From: Firmicutes bacterium UBA6226
Lineage (GTDB): Bacteria; Bacillota_A; Clostridia; Peptostreptococcales; Acidaminobacteraceae
NCBI GenBank assembly: GCA_002441045.1
Contig: DJWQ01000216.1
Span: 1 to 10,543 of the forward strand
Direction: 5' to 3'
Length of the DNA stretch: 10,543 nt
The position numbers and the translations under genes are program-made. The stretch's first letter is position 1; each line of letters begins with the position of its first letter. Shown in pieces: positions 1 to 6,813 of the stretch. The notes beneath the pieces are model-generated. The model was not told the origin of the DNA. It was given only the letters and a program-made list of their open reading frames with translations, and made no database searches.

Positions 1-858
1 AGCTGCTTTAAGTGAATGAAGTAGGTTAGGAAGCAACTCTGGGGCGATGCGATTATGAATTAATACCGTTTCAACCGCGTTGCATGCACCGGGTCTTTGT
101 ACCTTTGCATTAAGGATAATTTCCACACTTTTTTCGATAGAATAATGTTCATCTACGTAAATGTGGCAGTTACCTGTTCCTGTTTCAATCATTGGCACCT
201 TAGAATGCTCAGCTACAAATTGAATTAGACCTGCGCCACCTCTAGGAATCACACAGTCGATGGCATCTCTTGCACTTAAAAGTTGTTTTGTAAAGTCGCG
301 ATCAGGTGTTTTTACAAGCTGAACCGTTCCTACAGGCATGCCTTGCTTTTCGATGGCCATATCGATGGCCTTTAAAAGCGCAATATTCGTCGTCAGTGCG
401 TCAGAACCGCCTTTGAGGATAACTGCATTCCCCGTCTTTAAACAAAGCGCAGTGGCATCAACAGTGACGTTTGGACGAGACTCATAAATCATAGCGATAA
501 CGCCAAGTGGCACACGCTTTTGACCGATACTGAGCCCTGCTTCATTGAGCCACATAGCATCAACTTCGCCTACAGGATCGCTTAAATTTGCGACCTCATC
601 AAGACCTTGAATCATTTCATTAAACCTTTGCTCGGTTAGCGAAAGCCTTTCAACCATTGCTTCTTTTAACCCACCAGCTCTTGCGTCGGCGACATCAATG
701 GTATTTGCAGAGAGTATATCAGCTTTAGCATTTATAAGCTCTTCCTTAATGGCCAATAGCAATTGATTCTTATCTGCTGTAGATAAGGTTCTTAGTACTT
801 TGGAAGCTTCTTTAGAAAGCTTTCCCATCTTTTTAATATCTTCAGAATAATTATGCAT
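1..858 (-). CDS. proA: Gamma-glutamyl phosphate reductase (glutamate-5-semialdehyde dehydrogenase), 3' end cut by window
   Basis: ProA carries out the second step of proline synthesis: NADPH reduces gamma-glutamyl phosphate to glutamate-5-semialdehyde in the cytoplasm. Reading the minus strand from ATG at 858 gives 286 residues with no stop before the window edge; the family is usually about 415 residues, so roughly the last third is outside. Visible family signatures are the YESRPNVTVDA stretch (residues 125-135), KTGNAVILKGG (141-151) and the active-site segment QRPGACNAVET with the catalytic cysteine at 259. The start lies 5 bases after the proB stop, and the ribosome binding site AGGGG is inside the last codons of proB, so the two genes are almost certainly co-transcribed and probably translationally coupled. 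Identification is firm; only the C-terminus is unseen. Confidence 0.96.
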   Translation of the reverse strand, partial: MHNYSEDIKKMGKLSKEASKVLRTLSTADKNQLLLAIKEELINAKADILSANTIDVADARAGGLKEAMVERLSLTEQRFNEMIQGLDEVANLSDPVGEVDAMWLNEAGLSIGQKRVPLGVIAMIYESRPNVTVDATALCLKTGNAVILKGGSDALTTNIALLKAIDMAIEKQGMPVGTVQLVKTPDRDFTKQLLSARDAIDCVIPRGGAGLIQFVAEHSKVPMIETGTGNCHIYVDEHYSIEKSVEIILNAKVQRPGACNAVETVLIHNRIAPELLPNLLHSLKAA

Positions 859-863
859 ATTTT

Positions 864-1655
864 TTATCCCCTAAAATCGAAAAATGTACCTTCAGCATTC
901 CCTTCTAGCAGTAAATTGAGAATGTTAGGTGTACCACTATTGACAATTAACATCGTTTTTCCAGCGCTTGCAATAATACGAGCTGCTTTGAATTTGGTTT
1001 GCATCCCGCCAGTTCCTATTTTAGAGCCAGCGTCGCCAGCATCAATCTTTGATAAATCATCAAGAGAGTTGATTTTAGGAATCATAGTTGCGTCCTCAAA
1101 CTTCCTAGGGTCTTTATTATATACCCCATTAATGTCTGATAAAATAATTAAATTTTCAAAATCAATCATTTTACATACTGCAGCCGATAAAGTGTCATTA
1201 TCGCCTACTTTTATCTCATCTATAGCTACGACATCGTTCTCGTTAACGATAGGAATTACACCATGTTTTGTAAGCGCTGAGAGTGCGTTAACACTATGTG
1301 TTTTTCTCTGAGGATCTACCATATCTTCTTTTGTTAGTAAGACTTGTGCGACAGTAATCCCATATTCAGAGAAGAATTTTTCATACATATGCATTAAGGT
1401 ACCTTGACCGACCGCTGCTGCTGCTTGTTTTTCTGGGATAGATTTTGGCTTCTCGGGCAGTTTCATCTTTCCAATCCCAGCTGCGATAGCACCAGAAGAA
1501 ACGACGATAATCGATCGACCGCTATTATATAGGTTTGCAATTTGTTTAACAATGCTCTCCATCTTCCATAGGTCCAGTAAACCACTTTCATGTGTCAACG
1601 AAGAAGAGCCAATTTTGATAACGATTTTATTAAATTCTTGAATCGAGTGTTTCAT
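864..1655 (-). CDS. proB: Glutamate 5-kinase, short form without PUA domain
   Basis: ProB phosphorylates glutamate with ATP to gamma-glutamyl phosphate, the first and usually proline-inhibited step of proline synthesis, and hands the labile product to ProA. The 263-residue protein is an amino acid kinase fold: nucleotide-binding KIGSS near residue 14, VSSGAIAAGIG near 54-64, then VNENDVV, KVGDNDTLSA and GTGGMQTKFKAA further on. It ends right after the kinase domain with FFDFRG, so the C-terminal PUA domain of the roughly 367-residue E. coli enzyme is absent; short forms are known in Gram-positive bacteria. An in-frame upstream start at 1688 exists, but AGGAGG at 1661-1666 lies 5 bases before the ATG at 1655, which decides the start. 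It leads a proBA operon with its own promoter. Confidence 0.96.
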   Translation of the reverse strand: MKHSIQEFNKIVIKIGSSSLTHESGLLDLWKMESIVKQIANLYNSGRSIIVVSSGAIAAGIGKMKLPEKPKSIPEKQAAAAVGQGTLMHMYEKFFSEYGITVAQVLLTKEDMVDPQRKTHSVNALSALTKHGVIPIVNENDVVAIDEIKVGDNDTLSAAVCKMIDFENLIILSDINGVYNKDPRKFEDATMIPKINSLDDLSKIDAGDAGSKIGTGGMQTKFKAARIIASAGKTMLIVNSGTPNILNLLLEGNAEGTFFDFRG

Positions 1656-1678
1656 ACCTGCCTCCTGAAATTTCAATG

Positions 1679-1708
1679 AGTATATCACAATTGAAGGCGC
1701 ATTGTAAA
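1679..1708 (-). promoter_or_regulatory. Sigma-A-like promoter of proBA
   Basis: On the minus strand TTTACA (1703-1708) and TATACT (1679-1684) are separated by 18 bases. A TGA just before the -10 gives an extended -10 form (TGn). An A/T-rich stretch with a T7 run lies upstream and could act as an UP element. Transcription would begin only about 17 bases before the proB ATG, leaving no room for a leader riboswitch or T-box. The placement after the fab terminator supports an independent proBA transcript. Confidence 0.72.
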
Positions 1709-1817
1709 GACGTTAACAGTTTAACAAACATACAAAAAAATATATATGGCACTACCTTCAAATACACAGCTGAATTATTGAAATTTTTAACAATAATAAA
1801 CGAACTAAAATTAGACT

Positions 1818-1857
1818 AAAAAAAAGAAGTCTATGCGCATGGTTAACACATAGACTT
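1818..1857 (-). terminator. Intrinsic terminator of the fab operon
   Basis: Perfect 9-base inverted repeat AAGTCTATG / CATAGACTT (1827-1835 and 1849-1857) with a 13-base loop. On the minus strand the stem is followed by C and then eight T (plus-strand A run at 1818-1825). It begins 13 bases past the fabZ stop. The T run follows only in the minus-strand direction, so it ends the fab transcript before proBA. The 1690-1817 stretch beyond holds the proBA promoter, A/T-rich sequence and one weak 6-base hairpin (1775-1796). Confidence 0.88.
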
Positions 1858-1870
1858 AATGGAGGATTTT

Positions 1871-2296
1871 CTATCCAATCATAAAGGAAAGTTCTGCTTC
1901 ACATGCAACGGTATCGCCCACGTAAGCAACTGCCTTTCCAACACCGAAATTAGAGCGTGACTTAATAATTTCGATGGTGAGTGTAAGCGTATCGCCTGGA
2001 ATGACTTTTCTTCTGAATTTACAGTTGTTAATAGAGGCAAAATAAGCTATTTTACCTTGGTTTTCAGGCTTTTTAAGTATTGCAATTGCACCAACTTGAG
2101 CAAGTGCTTCTACTATAAGAACGCCTGGCATAACGTGTTCAGAAGGAAAATGACCTTGGAAAAACGGTTCATTTGCAGTTACGTTTTTAATACCAGTCGC
2201 CTTAACCCCTTCTTCTAACTCGAGAATTTGATCTACAAGCATAAAGGGATAGCGGTGTGGGATGATTTCTTGTATTTGATTACTATTTAATAGCAT
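1871..2296 (-). CDS. fabZ: 3-hydroxyacyl-[acyl-carrier-protein] dehydratase FabZ
   Basis: FabZ removes water from 3-hydroxyacyl-ACP to give trans-2-enoyl-ACP, the third step of each elongation round. The 141-residue hot-dog-fold protein has the usual length. The N-terminal [10 protein letters not shown] (13-22) and the active-site segment [20 protein letters not shown] (48-67) are plain, giving catalytic His49 and Glu63. The position before VMPGV is most often proline in this family and is His54 here. It is the last gene of the fab operon, starting 2 bases after the fabF stop with its AGAGG site inside the fabF end, so coupled translation is likely. Many Firmicutes clusters carry accB between fabF and fabZ and further acc genes after it; neither is present here. 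Confidence 0.97.
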   Translation of the reverse strand: MLLNSNQIQEIIPHRYPFMLVDQILELEEGVKATGIKNVTANEPFFQGHFPSEHVMPGVLIVEALAQVGAIAILKKPENQGKIAYFASINNCKFRRKVIPGDTLTLTIEIIKSRSNFGVGKAVAYVGDTVACEAELSFMIG

Positions 2297-2298
2297 AA

Positions 2299-3537
2299 TT
2301 AACCTCTGTATTTCGCAAATATAAGTGATGCATTGTGACCACCAAAGCCAAGAGAATTTGTAAGCGCATACTCAACTTCTTGGTTTCTACCAGTGTTTGG
2401 CACATAGTCAAGATCACAAAGTGGATCTGCTTCATTGAAATTGATCGTAGCAGGCACATAGCTATTTTGGATTGAAAGTGCACAAACAGCAGATTCAATA
2501 CCACCAGCTGCACCGAGGAGGTGACCTGTCATAGATTTAGTTGATGACACAGGTACTTTATAAGCATATTCGCCAAAAGCAGTTTTGATCGCTGCAGTTT
2601 CGAAGATATCGTTGTAAGGTGTACTTGTACCGTGGGCGTTAATATAATCTACTTTTTCTGGAGCAATATCAGCGTCTTTTAACGCCATTTTCATCGCTCT
2701 TGCGCCACCCTCGCCACCTGGAGCAGGTGTCGTGATATGATGTGAATCACTTGTTGTACCGTATCCAACGAGCTCAGCATAGATTTTTGCACCACGTGCT
2801 TTTGCATGATCGAGTCTTTCAAGGACGAGCATCGCAGAACCCTCTGCCATAACAAAACCGCTTCTGTCTTTATCAAAAGGAATAGAAGCGCGCATTGGAT
2901 CCGTTGCTTCACAAAGTGCAGTCATCGCTTGGAAACCGCCAATACCAAGTTTTGAGATAGATGCTTCAGTACCACCAGCTAAGATAACGTCGTGAGTGCC
3001 ATATCTAAGTTCTTTTAAAGCCTCACCAATTGCACTTGCACTTGATGCACAAGCGGTGTTGTAAGTAAGACACGAACCCTTGATGCCAAGTTCGATAGAA
3101 ACATTACCAGCAGCAAGGTTTGCAATCGATTGAGGTATAAAGAAAGGTGAAATTCGATCCACACCTTTTGTCATCATTTTTTCAGCAGTTTCTTCTATTG
3201 TAATAAGACCACCGATACCATTACCGAGATAAACGCCAACATTTTGTGCATTGTCATCTGTAATCTCTAGACCAGAATCTTCAAGTGCCATTTTAGAAGC
3301 TGTAATCGCGAAATGTGTAAAGCGATCCATACGCTTTGCATCTTTTTTATTAATGGTTAAAGTTGGGTCATAATCTTTGATTTCACCAGCTACTTTTACT
3401 TTAAAATCAGATGTATCAAAAGATTCGATGTGGCTAATCCCACATTTGCCTGCTTTTATGCCATTCCAAAAGTTTTCTACACCTTGACCGATTGGTGATA
3501 CGATACCGATACCAGTTACAACAACTCTATGTTTCAT
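2299..3537 (-). CDS. fabF: Beta-ketoacyl-[acyl-carrier-protein] synthase II
   Basis: FabF is the elongating condensing enzyme: it joins malonyl-ACP to a growing acyl-ACP with loss of CO2. The 412-residue length is typical. The thiolase-fold active site is complete: nucleophile Cys163 in TACASSA, His302 in [11 protein letters not shown], and Lys334 and His339 in [14 protein letters not shown]. The glycine-rich C-terminal [11 protein letters not shown] motif is also present. The frame stays open to 3573, but the start at 3537 is chosen because AGGAGG lies 5 bases upstream and the protein then begins with the family-typical MKHRVVVTG; the longer version would overlap fabG. It follows fabG by 13 bases in the operon. 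As the only ketosynthase visible here, it cannot by itself account for initiation, so a FabH elsewhere is expected. Confidence 0.97.
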   Translation of the reverse strand: MKHRVVVTGIGIVSPIGQGVENFWNGIKAGKCGISHIESFDTSDFKVKVAGEIKDYDPTLTINKKDAKRMDRFTHFAITASKMALEDSGLEITDDNAQNVGVYLGNGIGGLITIEETAEKMMTKGVDRISPFFIPQSIANLAAGNVSIELGIKGSCLTYNTACASSASAIGEALKELRYGTHDVILAGGTEASISKLGIGGFQAMTALCEATDPMRASIPFDKDRSGFVMAEGSAMLVLERLDHAKARGAKIYAELVGYGTTSDSHHITTPAPGGEGGARAMKMALKDADIAPEKVDYINAHGTSTPYNDIFETAAIKTAFGEYAYKVPVSSTKSMTGHLLGAAGGIESAVCALSIQNSYVPATINFNEADPLCDLDYVPNTGRNQEVEYALTNSLGFGGHNASLIFAKYRG

Positions 3538-3550
3538 GTTTCCTCCTAAA

Positions 3551-4273
3551 TTACATTGCCATTCCGCCGTCAACTTGAACGACTTGGCCTGTGATGTATT
3601 TTGCTTGCTCAGATGCTAAGAAGACGACGAGATTGGCAACGTCCTCAGCTTCTCCAAATTTACCCATTGGAATATTTGATAAGGTTGCTTGTTTAACATT
3701 TTCGTCGATGACATCAGTCATATGCGTTGCAATAAAGCCAGGAGCAACGGCATTGACACGGACACCTCTTGGCGCCAGTTCTCTAGCGACTGCTTTAGTG
3801 AAACCGATAACACCCGCCTTTGAAGCCGCATAGTTCGCTTGTCCGATATTGCCTGAGATGCCAACTACTGAAGAAATATTGACGATCGAACCGAATCGTT
3901 GTTTGAACATAATCTTTGCAACGTGCTTTGTGCAGTTAAACGTTCCTTTTAAGTTGGTGTTGTTAACCGCATCAAAGTCTTCCTCAGACATTCTAACGAG
4001 AAGGGTGTCTTTAGTAATCCCAGCGTTGTTTACGAGTAGGTCAATTCTTCCAAAATGATCAAATGCAGCTTTTGCAAGGTGTTCTGCATCTTCAAACGAG
4101 CTGACATCACCTTTGACGAGAAGTGCGTCTGCACCAATTTCATCGACGAATGCTTTAAGCTCGTCTTCATTTTTTCTGTAATTTAGAACCAAACTGTAGT
4201 TTGCTTTAGCAAGTGCCTCTGCGATACATCTTCCGATACCTCTACCTGCACCTGTTACGATAGCTACTTTCAT
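3551..4273 (-). CDS. fabG: 3-oxoacyl-[acyl-carrier-protein] reductase
   Basis: FabG reduces 3-ketoacyl-ACP to 3-hydroxyacyl-ACP with NADPH. This is a classical short-chain dehydrogenase of 240 residues. The cofactor loop is TGAGRGIG (7-14), NNAG follows at 82-85, and the catalytic set is Asn107, Ser135, Tyr148 and Lys152 (YAASK). The C-terminal YITGQVVQVDGGMAM is the usual FabG ending. AGGAGG before the ATG partly overlaps the fabD stop TAG (TAGGAGG), which ties its translation to fabD; the gap is 8 bases. FabG-like reductases are also used in other pathways, but the position between fabD and fabF settles this one as the fatty acid enzyme. Confidence 0.97.
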   Translation of the reverse strand: MKVAIVTGAGRGIGRCIAEALAKANYSLVLNYRKNEDELKAFVDEIGADALLVKGDVSSFEDAEHLAKAAFDHFGRIDLLVNNAGITKDTLLVRMSEEDFDAVNNTNLKGTFNCTKHVAKIMFKQRFGSIVNISSVVGISGNIGQANYAASKAGVIGFTKAVARELAPRGVRVNAVAPGFIATHMTDVIDENVKQATLSNIPMGKFGEAEDVANLVVFLASEQAKYITGQVVQVDGGMAM

Positions 4274-4281
4274 GATGCCTC

Positions 4282-5238
4282 CTAAATGGCTTTTTCTAGT
4301 GTCAATTCTTTAAGTGTATCTACTGCAGCATGCAGTGTTTCTATATCATAAATTGAAATAACTTTTAATGACTTATCAATTTTCGAAACAAATCCTGAAA
4401 GTGCGTTTCCAGGACCAAACTCTACTAAAGTATCGATTCCTAATTGTTTCATTGCTTCGATACATTCAATCCATCTTACTGAACTCGTCACTTGTTTTGC
4501 CAAATAAACAGGAATGTCATCCGTACTTGAGACGATTCTGCCATCTACATTGGTAATAACCGGTGTACGCATTTCGTTAAACGTGATTTTCTCAAGCTCA
4601 ACCGCTAAGTTTTTTTCAGCTGGTAGAAGCATAGATGTATGGAATGGCGCACTTACTGGTAGTGGAAATATGCGTCTTGCACCTTCTGCTTTTGCATATT
4701 CATGTGCCATTTCAAGAGCAGACAGTTCGCCACCGATAACGATTTGGTTTGGTGCGTTATAGTTACAAACCTCTACAATACCGTGTTCAGATGCTTTTTC
4801 AGCGACTTTATCAGCTTGCTCTGGCGTTAACCCCATAAGAGCCGTCATACCGCCGATACCAAGTGGTACTGCATCTTGCATGAACGCGCCTCTTTTTCTA
4901 ACGAGCTTAACTGCATCTGCAAAAGCAATCGAGCCAGCGCTGACATGTGCACTGTATTCGCCAAGGGAAAGGCCAGCACATGCTGATGGTGATAAATCTA
5001 TTAGAGATTCAAAGGCTTTAAGCATCGCTACTGAAGTTGTTAGGATTGCAGGCTGTGTTACCTCAGTTTCATTCAGTGCTTCTTGAGTGCCATTAAAGAT
5101 CAGGTCTTTTAAATCATAACCTAATGCTAAATTTGCTTCATCGAAAACGACTTTTGAAGCTTCGAAAGTTTCGTAAAAATCCTTACCCATACCCTGTTTT
5201 TGAGCGCCTTGTCCAGCAAACAGATACCCGATTTTCAT
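4282..5238 (-). CDS. fabD: Malonyl-CoA:ACP transacylase
   Basis: FabD moves malonyl from CoA to the phosphopantetheine thiol of AcpP, providing the two-carbon donor for FabF. The 318-residue protein has the AGQGAQ oxyanion-hole loop (8-13), the nucleophile Ser91 in GLSLGEYSA, Arg116 in RKRGAFMQ, which binds the malonyl carboxylate in this family, and catalytic His200 in PVSAPFHTSML. The elbow reads GLSLGE where E. coli has GHSLGE; leucine here is common in Clostridia, so it is not a defect. The start has AGGAGG overlapping the TAG stop of fabK, and the gap is 9 bases. All catalytic residues are present, so the enzyme is expected to be active. Confidence 0.97.
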   Translation of the reverse strand: MKIGYLFAGQGAQKQGMGKDFYETFEASKVVFDEANLALGYDLKDLIFNGTQEALNETEVTQPAILTTSVAMLKAFESLIDLSPSACAGLSLGEYSAHVSAGSIAFADAVKLVRKRGAFMQDAVPLGIGGMTALMGLTPEQADKVAEKASEHGIVEVCNYNAPNQIVIGGELSALEMAHEYAKAEGARRIFPLPVSAPFHTSMLLPAEKNLAVELEKITFNEMRTPVITNVDGRIVSSTDDIPVYLAKQVTSSVRWIECIEAMKQLGIDTLVEFGPGNALSGFVSKIDKSLKVISIYDIETLHAAVDTLKELTLEKAI

Positions 5239-5247
5239 AAATGCCTC

Positions 5248-6192
5248 CTATTTTATATGGTCGTAAACACGTGTCATGACCGCTTGGCAATCGCCAAGTA
5301 ACTCTTCAACGATTTCCTTTGCACTTTGTCTTTTAGTAATTAAACCTGCAACTTGTCCTGCCATAACGGAACCGTAAGTGACATCGCCATCCACAGCAGC
5401 CTTTTTAAGTGCGCCTGCACCAAGTGCTTCTAGTTCGTCGGCGGATGCGTTATTTTTTTCAAGTTCACAGTATTGTCTATAAAGCTTGTTTTTAAGTATT
5501 CTTACTGGGTGACCTGTAGGTCTGCCCGATACCACTGCTGACGTATCTTTTGCATCAAGTACCATCTCTTTGTAATTATCATGAACGTTACATTCGTGAG
5601 CGACTAAGAAACGCGTACCTACTTGTATCCCTTCAGCACCAAGCATGAAAGCTGCAGCTGCGCCACGGCCATCTGCTATACCACCTGCAGCGACAACGGG
5701 AATCTTAACCGCATCGACCACTTGTGGTACAAGTGCCATCGTCGTCAGTTCACCGATATGGCCACCAGCTTCAGTTCCCTCGGCGATGAGTGCGTCAACG
5801 CCTAAGCTCTCCATACGTCTAGCAAGTGCTACCGAAGGTACAACTGGAATGATTTTAATCCCAGCTTCTTTTAATCTCTCAACATATTTACCTGGGCTGC
5901 CAGCACCTGTGATGACGATCGGTACTTTTTTATCTATAGCAAGATCGATGATGTCGTCAGCAAATGGACTGAGTAACATGACGTTAAGTGCATAAGGACG
6001 ATCGGTAAGTGTTCTAATTTTATCAACTTGTTCTTCAACGACTTGACGCGGTGCGTTGCCACCTGCAATAACACCTAAGCCACCTGCGTTTGAAACTGCT
6101 GCAGCTAAATCTGCATCTGAGATCCAAGCCATACCACCTTGTATCAGCGGGTACTTAGTGCCAAGCAAATTACTTAAGTCATTTGCTCTCAT
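5248..6192 (-). CDS. fabK: FMN-dependent enoyl-[acyl-carrier-protein] reductase II
   Basis: FabK reduces trans-2-enoyl-ACP to acyl-ACP, closing the elongation cycle, with FMN and NAD(P)H. It is a TIM-barrel flavoprotein of the nitronate monooxygenase superfamily, unrelated to FabI. The 314 residues show YPLIQGGMAWIS near the N-terminus (14-25), AGGLGVIAGG (36-45), EAGGHIGE with His145 at the place of the catalytic histidine known from the pneumococcal enzyme, and the FMN phosphate loop AAGGIADGRG (168-177). The start at 6192 follows GGAGG by 5 bases; the in-frame TTG at 6204 would use up that site and is rejected. A plain nitronate monooxygenase is the main alternative by fold, but the location between acpP and fabD makes FabK secure. 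Confidence 0.96.
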   Translation of the reverse strand: MRANDLSNLLGTKYPLIQGGMAWISDADLAAAVSNAGGLGVIAGGNAPRQVVEEQVDKIRTLTDRPYALNVMLLSPFADDIIDLAIDKKVPIVITGAGSPGKYVERLKEAGIKIIPVVPSVALARRMESLGVDALIAEGTEAGGHIGELTTMALVPQVVDAVKIPVVAAGGIADGRGAAAAFMLGAEGIQVGTRFLVAHECNVHDNYKEMVLDAKDTSAVVSGRPTGHPVRILKNKLYRQYCELEKNNASADELEALGAGALKKAAVDGDVTYGSVMAGQVAGLITKRQSAKEIVEELLGDCQAVMTRVYDHIK

Positions 6193-6238
6193 AAAAACCT
6201 CCAAATTTTATAAAAAGTTTATTTTTCCCCTTATGAAA

Positions 6239-6268
6239 GAAAATCCAAAGCTTTCGCAATGGATTTTC
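6239..6268 (-). other. Hairpin in the acpP-fabK gap (possible partial terminator or mRNA 3'-end stabiliser)
   Basis: A perfect 9-base inverted repeat GAAAATCCA / TGGATTTTC (6239-6247 and 6260-6268) encloses 12 bases. On the minus strand these can form a 2x2 U-U internal loop, two G-C pairs and a GAAA tetraloop. The stem ends in TTTTC followed by TTTC, so the U tract is weak. It lies in the only long gap (103 bases) of an otherwise tight operon. Partial termination or RNA-end protection here would yield more acpP message than message for the enzymes, which fits the high cellular demand for ACP. The structure is seen; the role is inferred. Confidence 0.6.
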
Positions 6269-6295
6269 AAGTGAAGTGGATGTTATTCAAATTTA

Positions 6296-6526
6296 TTAAG
6301 CGTTATAGTTTTCAATATAAGTTACGATGTCGCCAACAGTCTTAATAGAAGCTGCATCGCTTTCAGCAACTTTGATATCAAATTCATCTTCGATGGACAT
6401 GATTAAATCTACCATATCAAGTGAATCAGCACCAAGATCTTCTTTGATTTTGCTTTCTAATGATACTTCATCTGCATCTAAATCCAATTCTTCAACTAAA
6501 ATTGATTTTACTTTTTCAAAACTCAT
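6296..6526 (-). CDS. acpP: Acyl carrier protein
   Basis: AcpP holds the growing acyl chain on a 4'-phosphopantetheine arm and shuttles it among all Fab enzymes. The 76-residue, strongly acidic protein is of normal length, with the attachment site GADSLDMVDL and Ser35 as the modified residue, followed by the acidic helix II that partner enzymes recognise. Two ATG codons two positions apart are possible; the one at 6526 (MSFEKV) is chosen because GGAGG (6533-6537) lies 6 bases upstream, whereas it would touch the ATG at 6532. It is the first gene of the fab operon, preceded by two candidate promoters, and separated from fabK by a hairpin-bearing gap. Modification would need an AcpS, which is not in the window. 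Confidence 0.97.
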   Translation of the reverse strand: MSFEKVKSILVEELDLDADEVSLESKIKEDLGADSLDMVDLIMSIEDEFDIKVAESDAASIKTVGDIVTYIENYNA

Positions 6527-6564
6527 AGTCATCCTCCATATACCTTTTCTTTTTATAAGTTCAA

Positions 6565-6594
6565 ATCATACGATTAATCGACTTCAAAAGTCAA
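6565..6594 (-). promoter_or_regulatory. Proximal sigma-A-like promoter of the fab operon (P1)
   Basis: On the minus strand TTGACT (6589-6594) and TATGAT (6565-6570) are 18 bases apart, each a close match to the consensus. The start of transcription would fall near 6558, giving a leader of roughly 30 bases before acpP. The spacer is filled almost entirely by two palindromes, suggesting repressor control. This is the best promoter in the acpP upstream region. Confidence 0.72.
6571..6592. promoter_or_regulatory. Adjoining palindromes inside the fab promoter (candidate operator)
   Basis: CGATTAATCG (6571-6580) is a perfect 10-base palindrome, and GACTTCAAAAGTC (6580-6592) has 5-base arms around a 3-base centre; they share base 6580. 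The first sits immediately upstream of the P1 -10 element. The second overlaps the P1 -35 element and the expected start of the more distal promoter. Neither matches the FapR consensus known to me. The neighbouring minus-strand TTTGATTG resembles one half of streptococcal FabT sites, but its other half is missing. No regulator gene is present nearby, so the binding protein is unknown. Confidence 0.45.
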
Positions 6595-6598
6595 TCAA

Positions 6599-6627
6599 AG
6601 TATATTGGATTAAGATGCCCCAATCAA
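6599..6627 (-). promoter_or_regulatory. Distal sigma-A-like promoter of the fab operon (P2)
   Basis: TTGATT (6622-6627) and TATACT (6599-6604) on the minus strand are separated by the ideal 17 bases. Initiation would fall near 6592, within the second palindrome. It forms a tandem, overlapping pair with the proximal promoter, so one bound protein could block both or switch between them. Confidence 0.6.
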
Positions 6628-6700
6628 TAGCTTTTATAAATTGTTTATAATTGAGAATAATTTCTTTATAATCTTTTTTTAATGTGTTTAACCGTCTTAT

Positions 6701-6767
6701 TTAATCATTTCTATGTTAAAATAATTATAATCTCGGCAGTTTGAGTTCGGTCTTAAAATGGTATAAA
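6701..6767 (+). promoter_or_regulatory. Probable promoter region of the SPFH cassette (two weak candidates)
   Basis: Two imperfect plus-strand arrangements are visible. One is a consensus -10 TATAAT (6726-6731) with only a poor -35, TTAATC (6701-6706), at 19 bases. The other is TTGAGT (6741-6746) with TATAAA (6762-6767) at 15 bases. A weak -35 would fit a promoter needing an activator such as a response regulator, or an alternative sigma factor. The rest of the acpP-SPFH intergenic region (6527-6813) is A/T-rich, with no further gene seen. Confidence 0.35.
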
Positions 6768-6772
6768 AAAGC

Positions 6773-6798
6773 TAATTGTAGTGTATTATTAATTGTAG
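6773..6798 (+). repeat. 9-base direct repeat before the SPFH gene
   Basis: TAATTGTAG occurs at 6773-6781 and again at 6790-6798, 17 bases start to start. It lies between the downstream -10 candidate and the GGGAGG ribosome binding site (6803-6808). It could be a pair of protein-binding half-sites, but in A/T-rich sequence chance is a real alternative. Confidence 0.4.
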
Positions 6799-6813
6799 AA
6801 ATGGGAGGCAGAA

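Noticed and set aside
853..1311. Plus-strand open frame of 152 codons opposite proB
   Set aside because: It is antisense to a clearly conserved proB, has no ribosome binding site, and its hydrophobic composition is what reverse reading of such genes gives.
1712..1725. GTTAA/TTAAC inverted repeat upstream of the proBA -35 as an operator
   Set aside because: Only 5-base arms in A/T-rich sequence, upstream of the promoter; too weak to call without comparison to relatives.
1775..1796. Second terminator after fabZ (TTATTG/CAATAA hairpin)
   Set aside because: Six A/T-rich pairs and no adjoining T run; the strong terminator at 1818-1857 already explains transcript end.
2283..2912. Extra minus-strand open frames of 76 and 73 codons (2283-2513 and 2691-2912)
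   Set aside because: They lie in another frame within fabF, whose active-site motifs are intact; no frameshift is needed and no start signals are seen.
3538..3573. Longer N-terminus for FabF starting at 3573
   Set aside because: It would overlap fabG, add residues unlike the family start, and ignore the AGGAGG placed correctly for the ATG at 3537.
4950..4980. FabD nucleophile elbow reads GLSLGE instead of GHSLGE (suspected inactive enzyme)
   Set aside because: The Leu form is common in Clostridia, and Ser91, Arg116 and His200 are all present, so the enzyme should be active.
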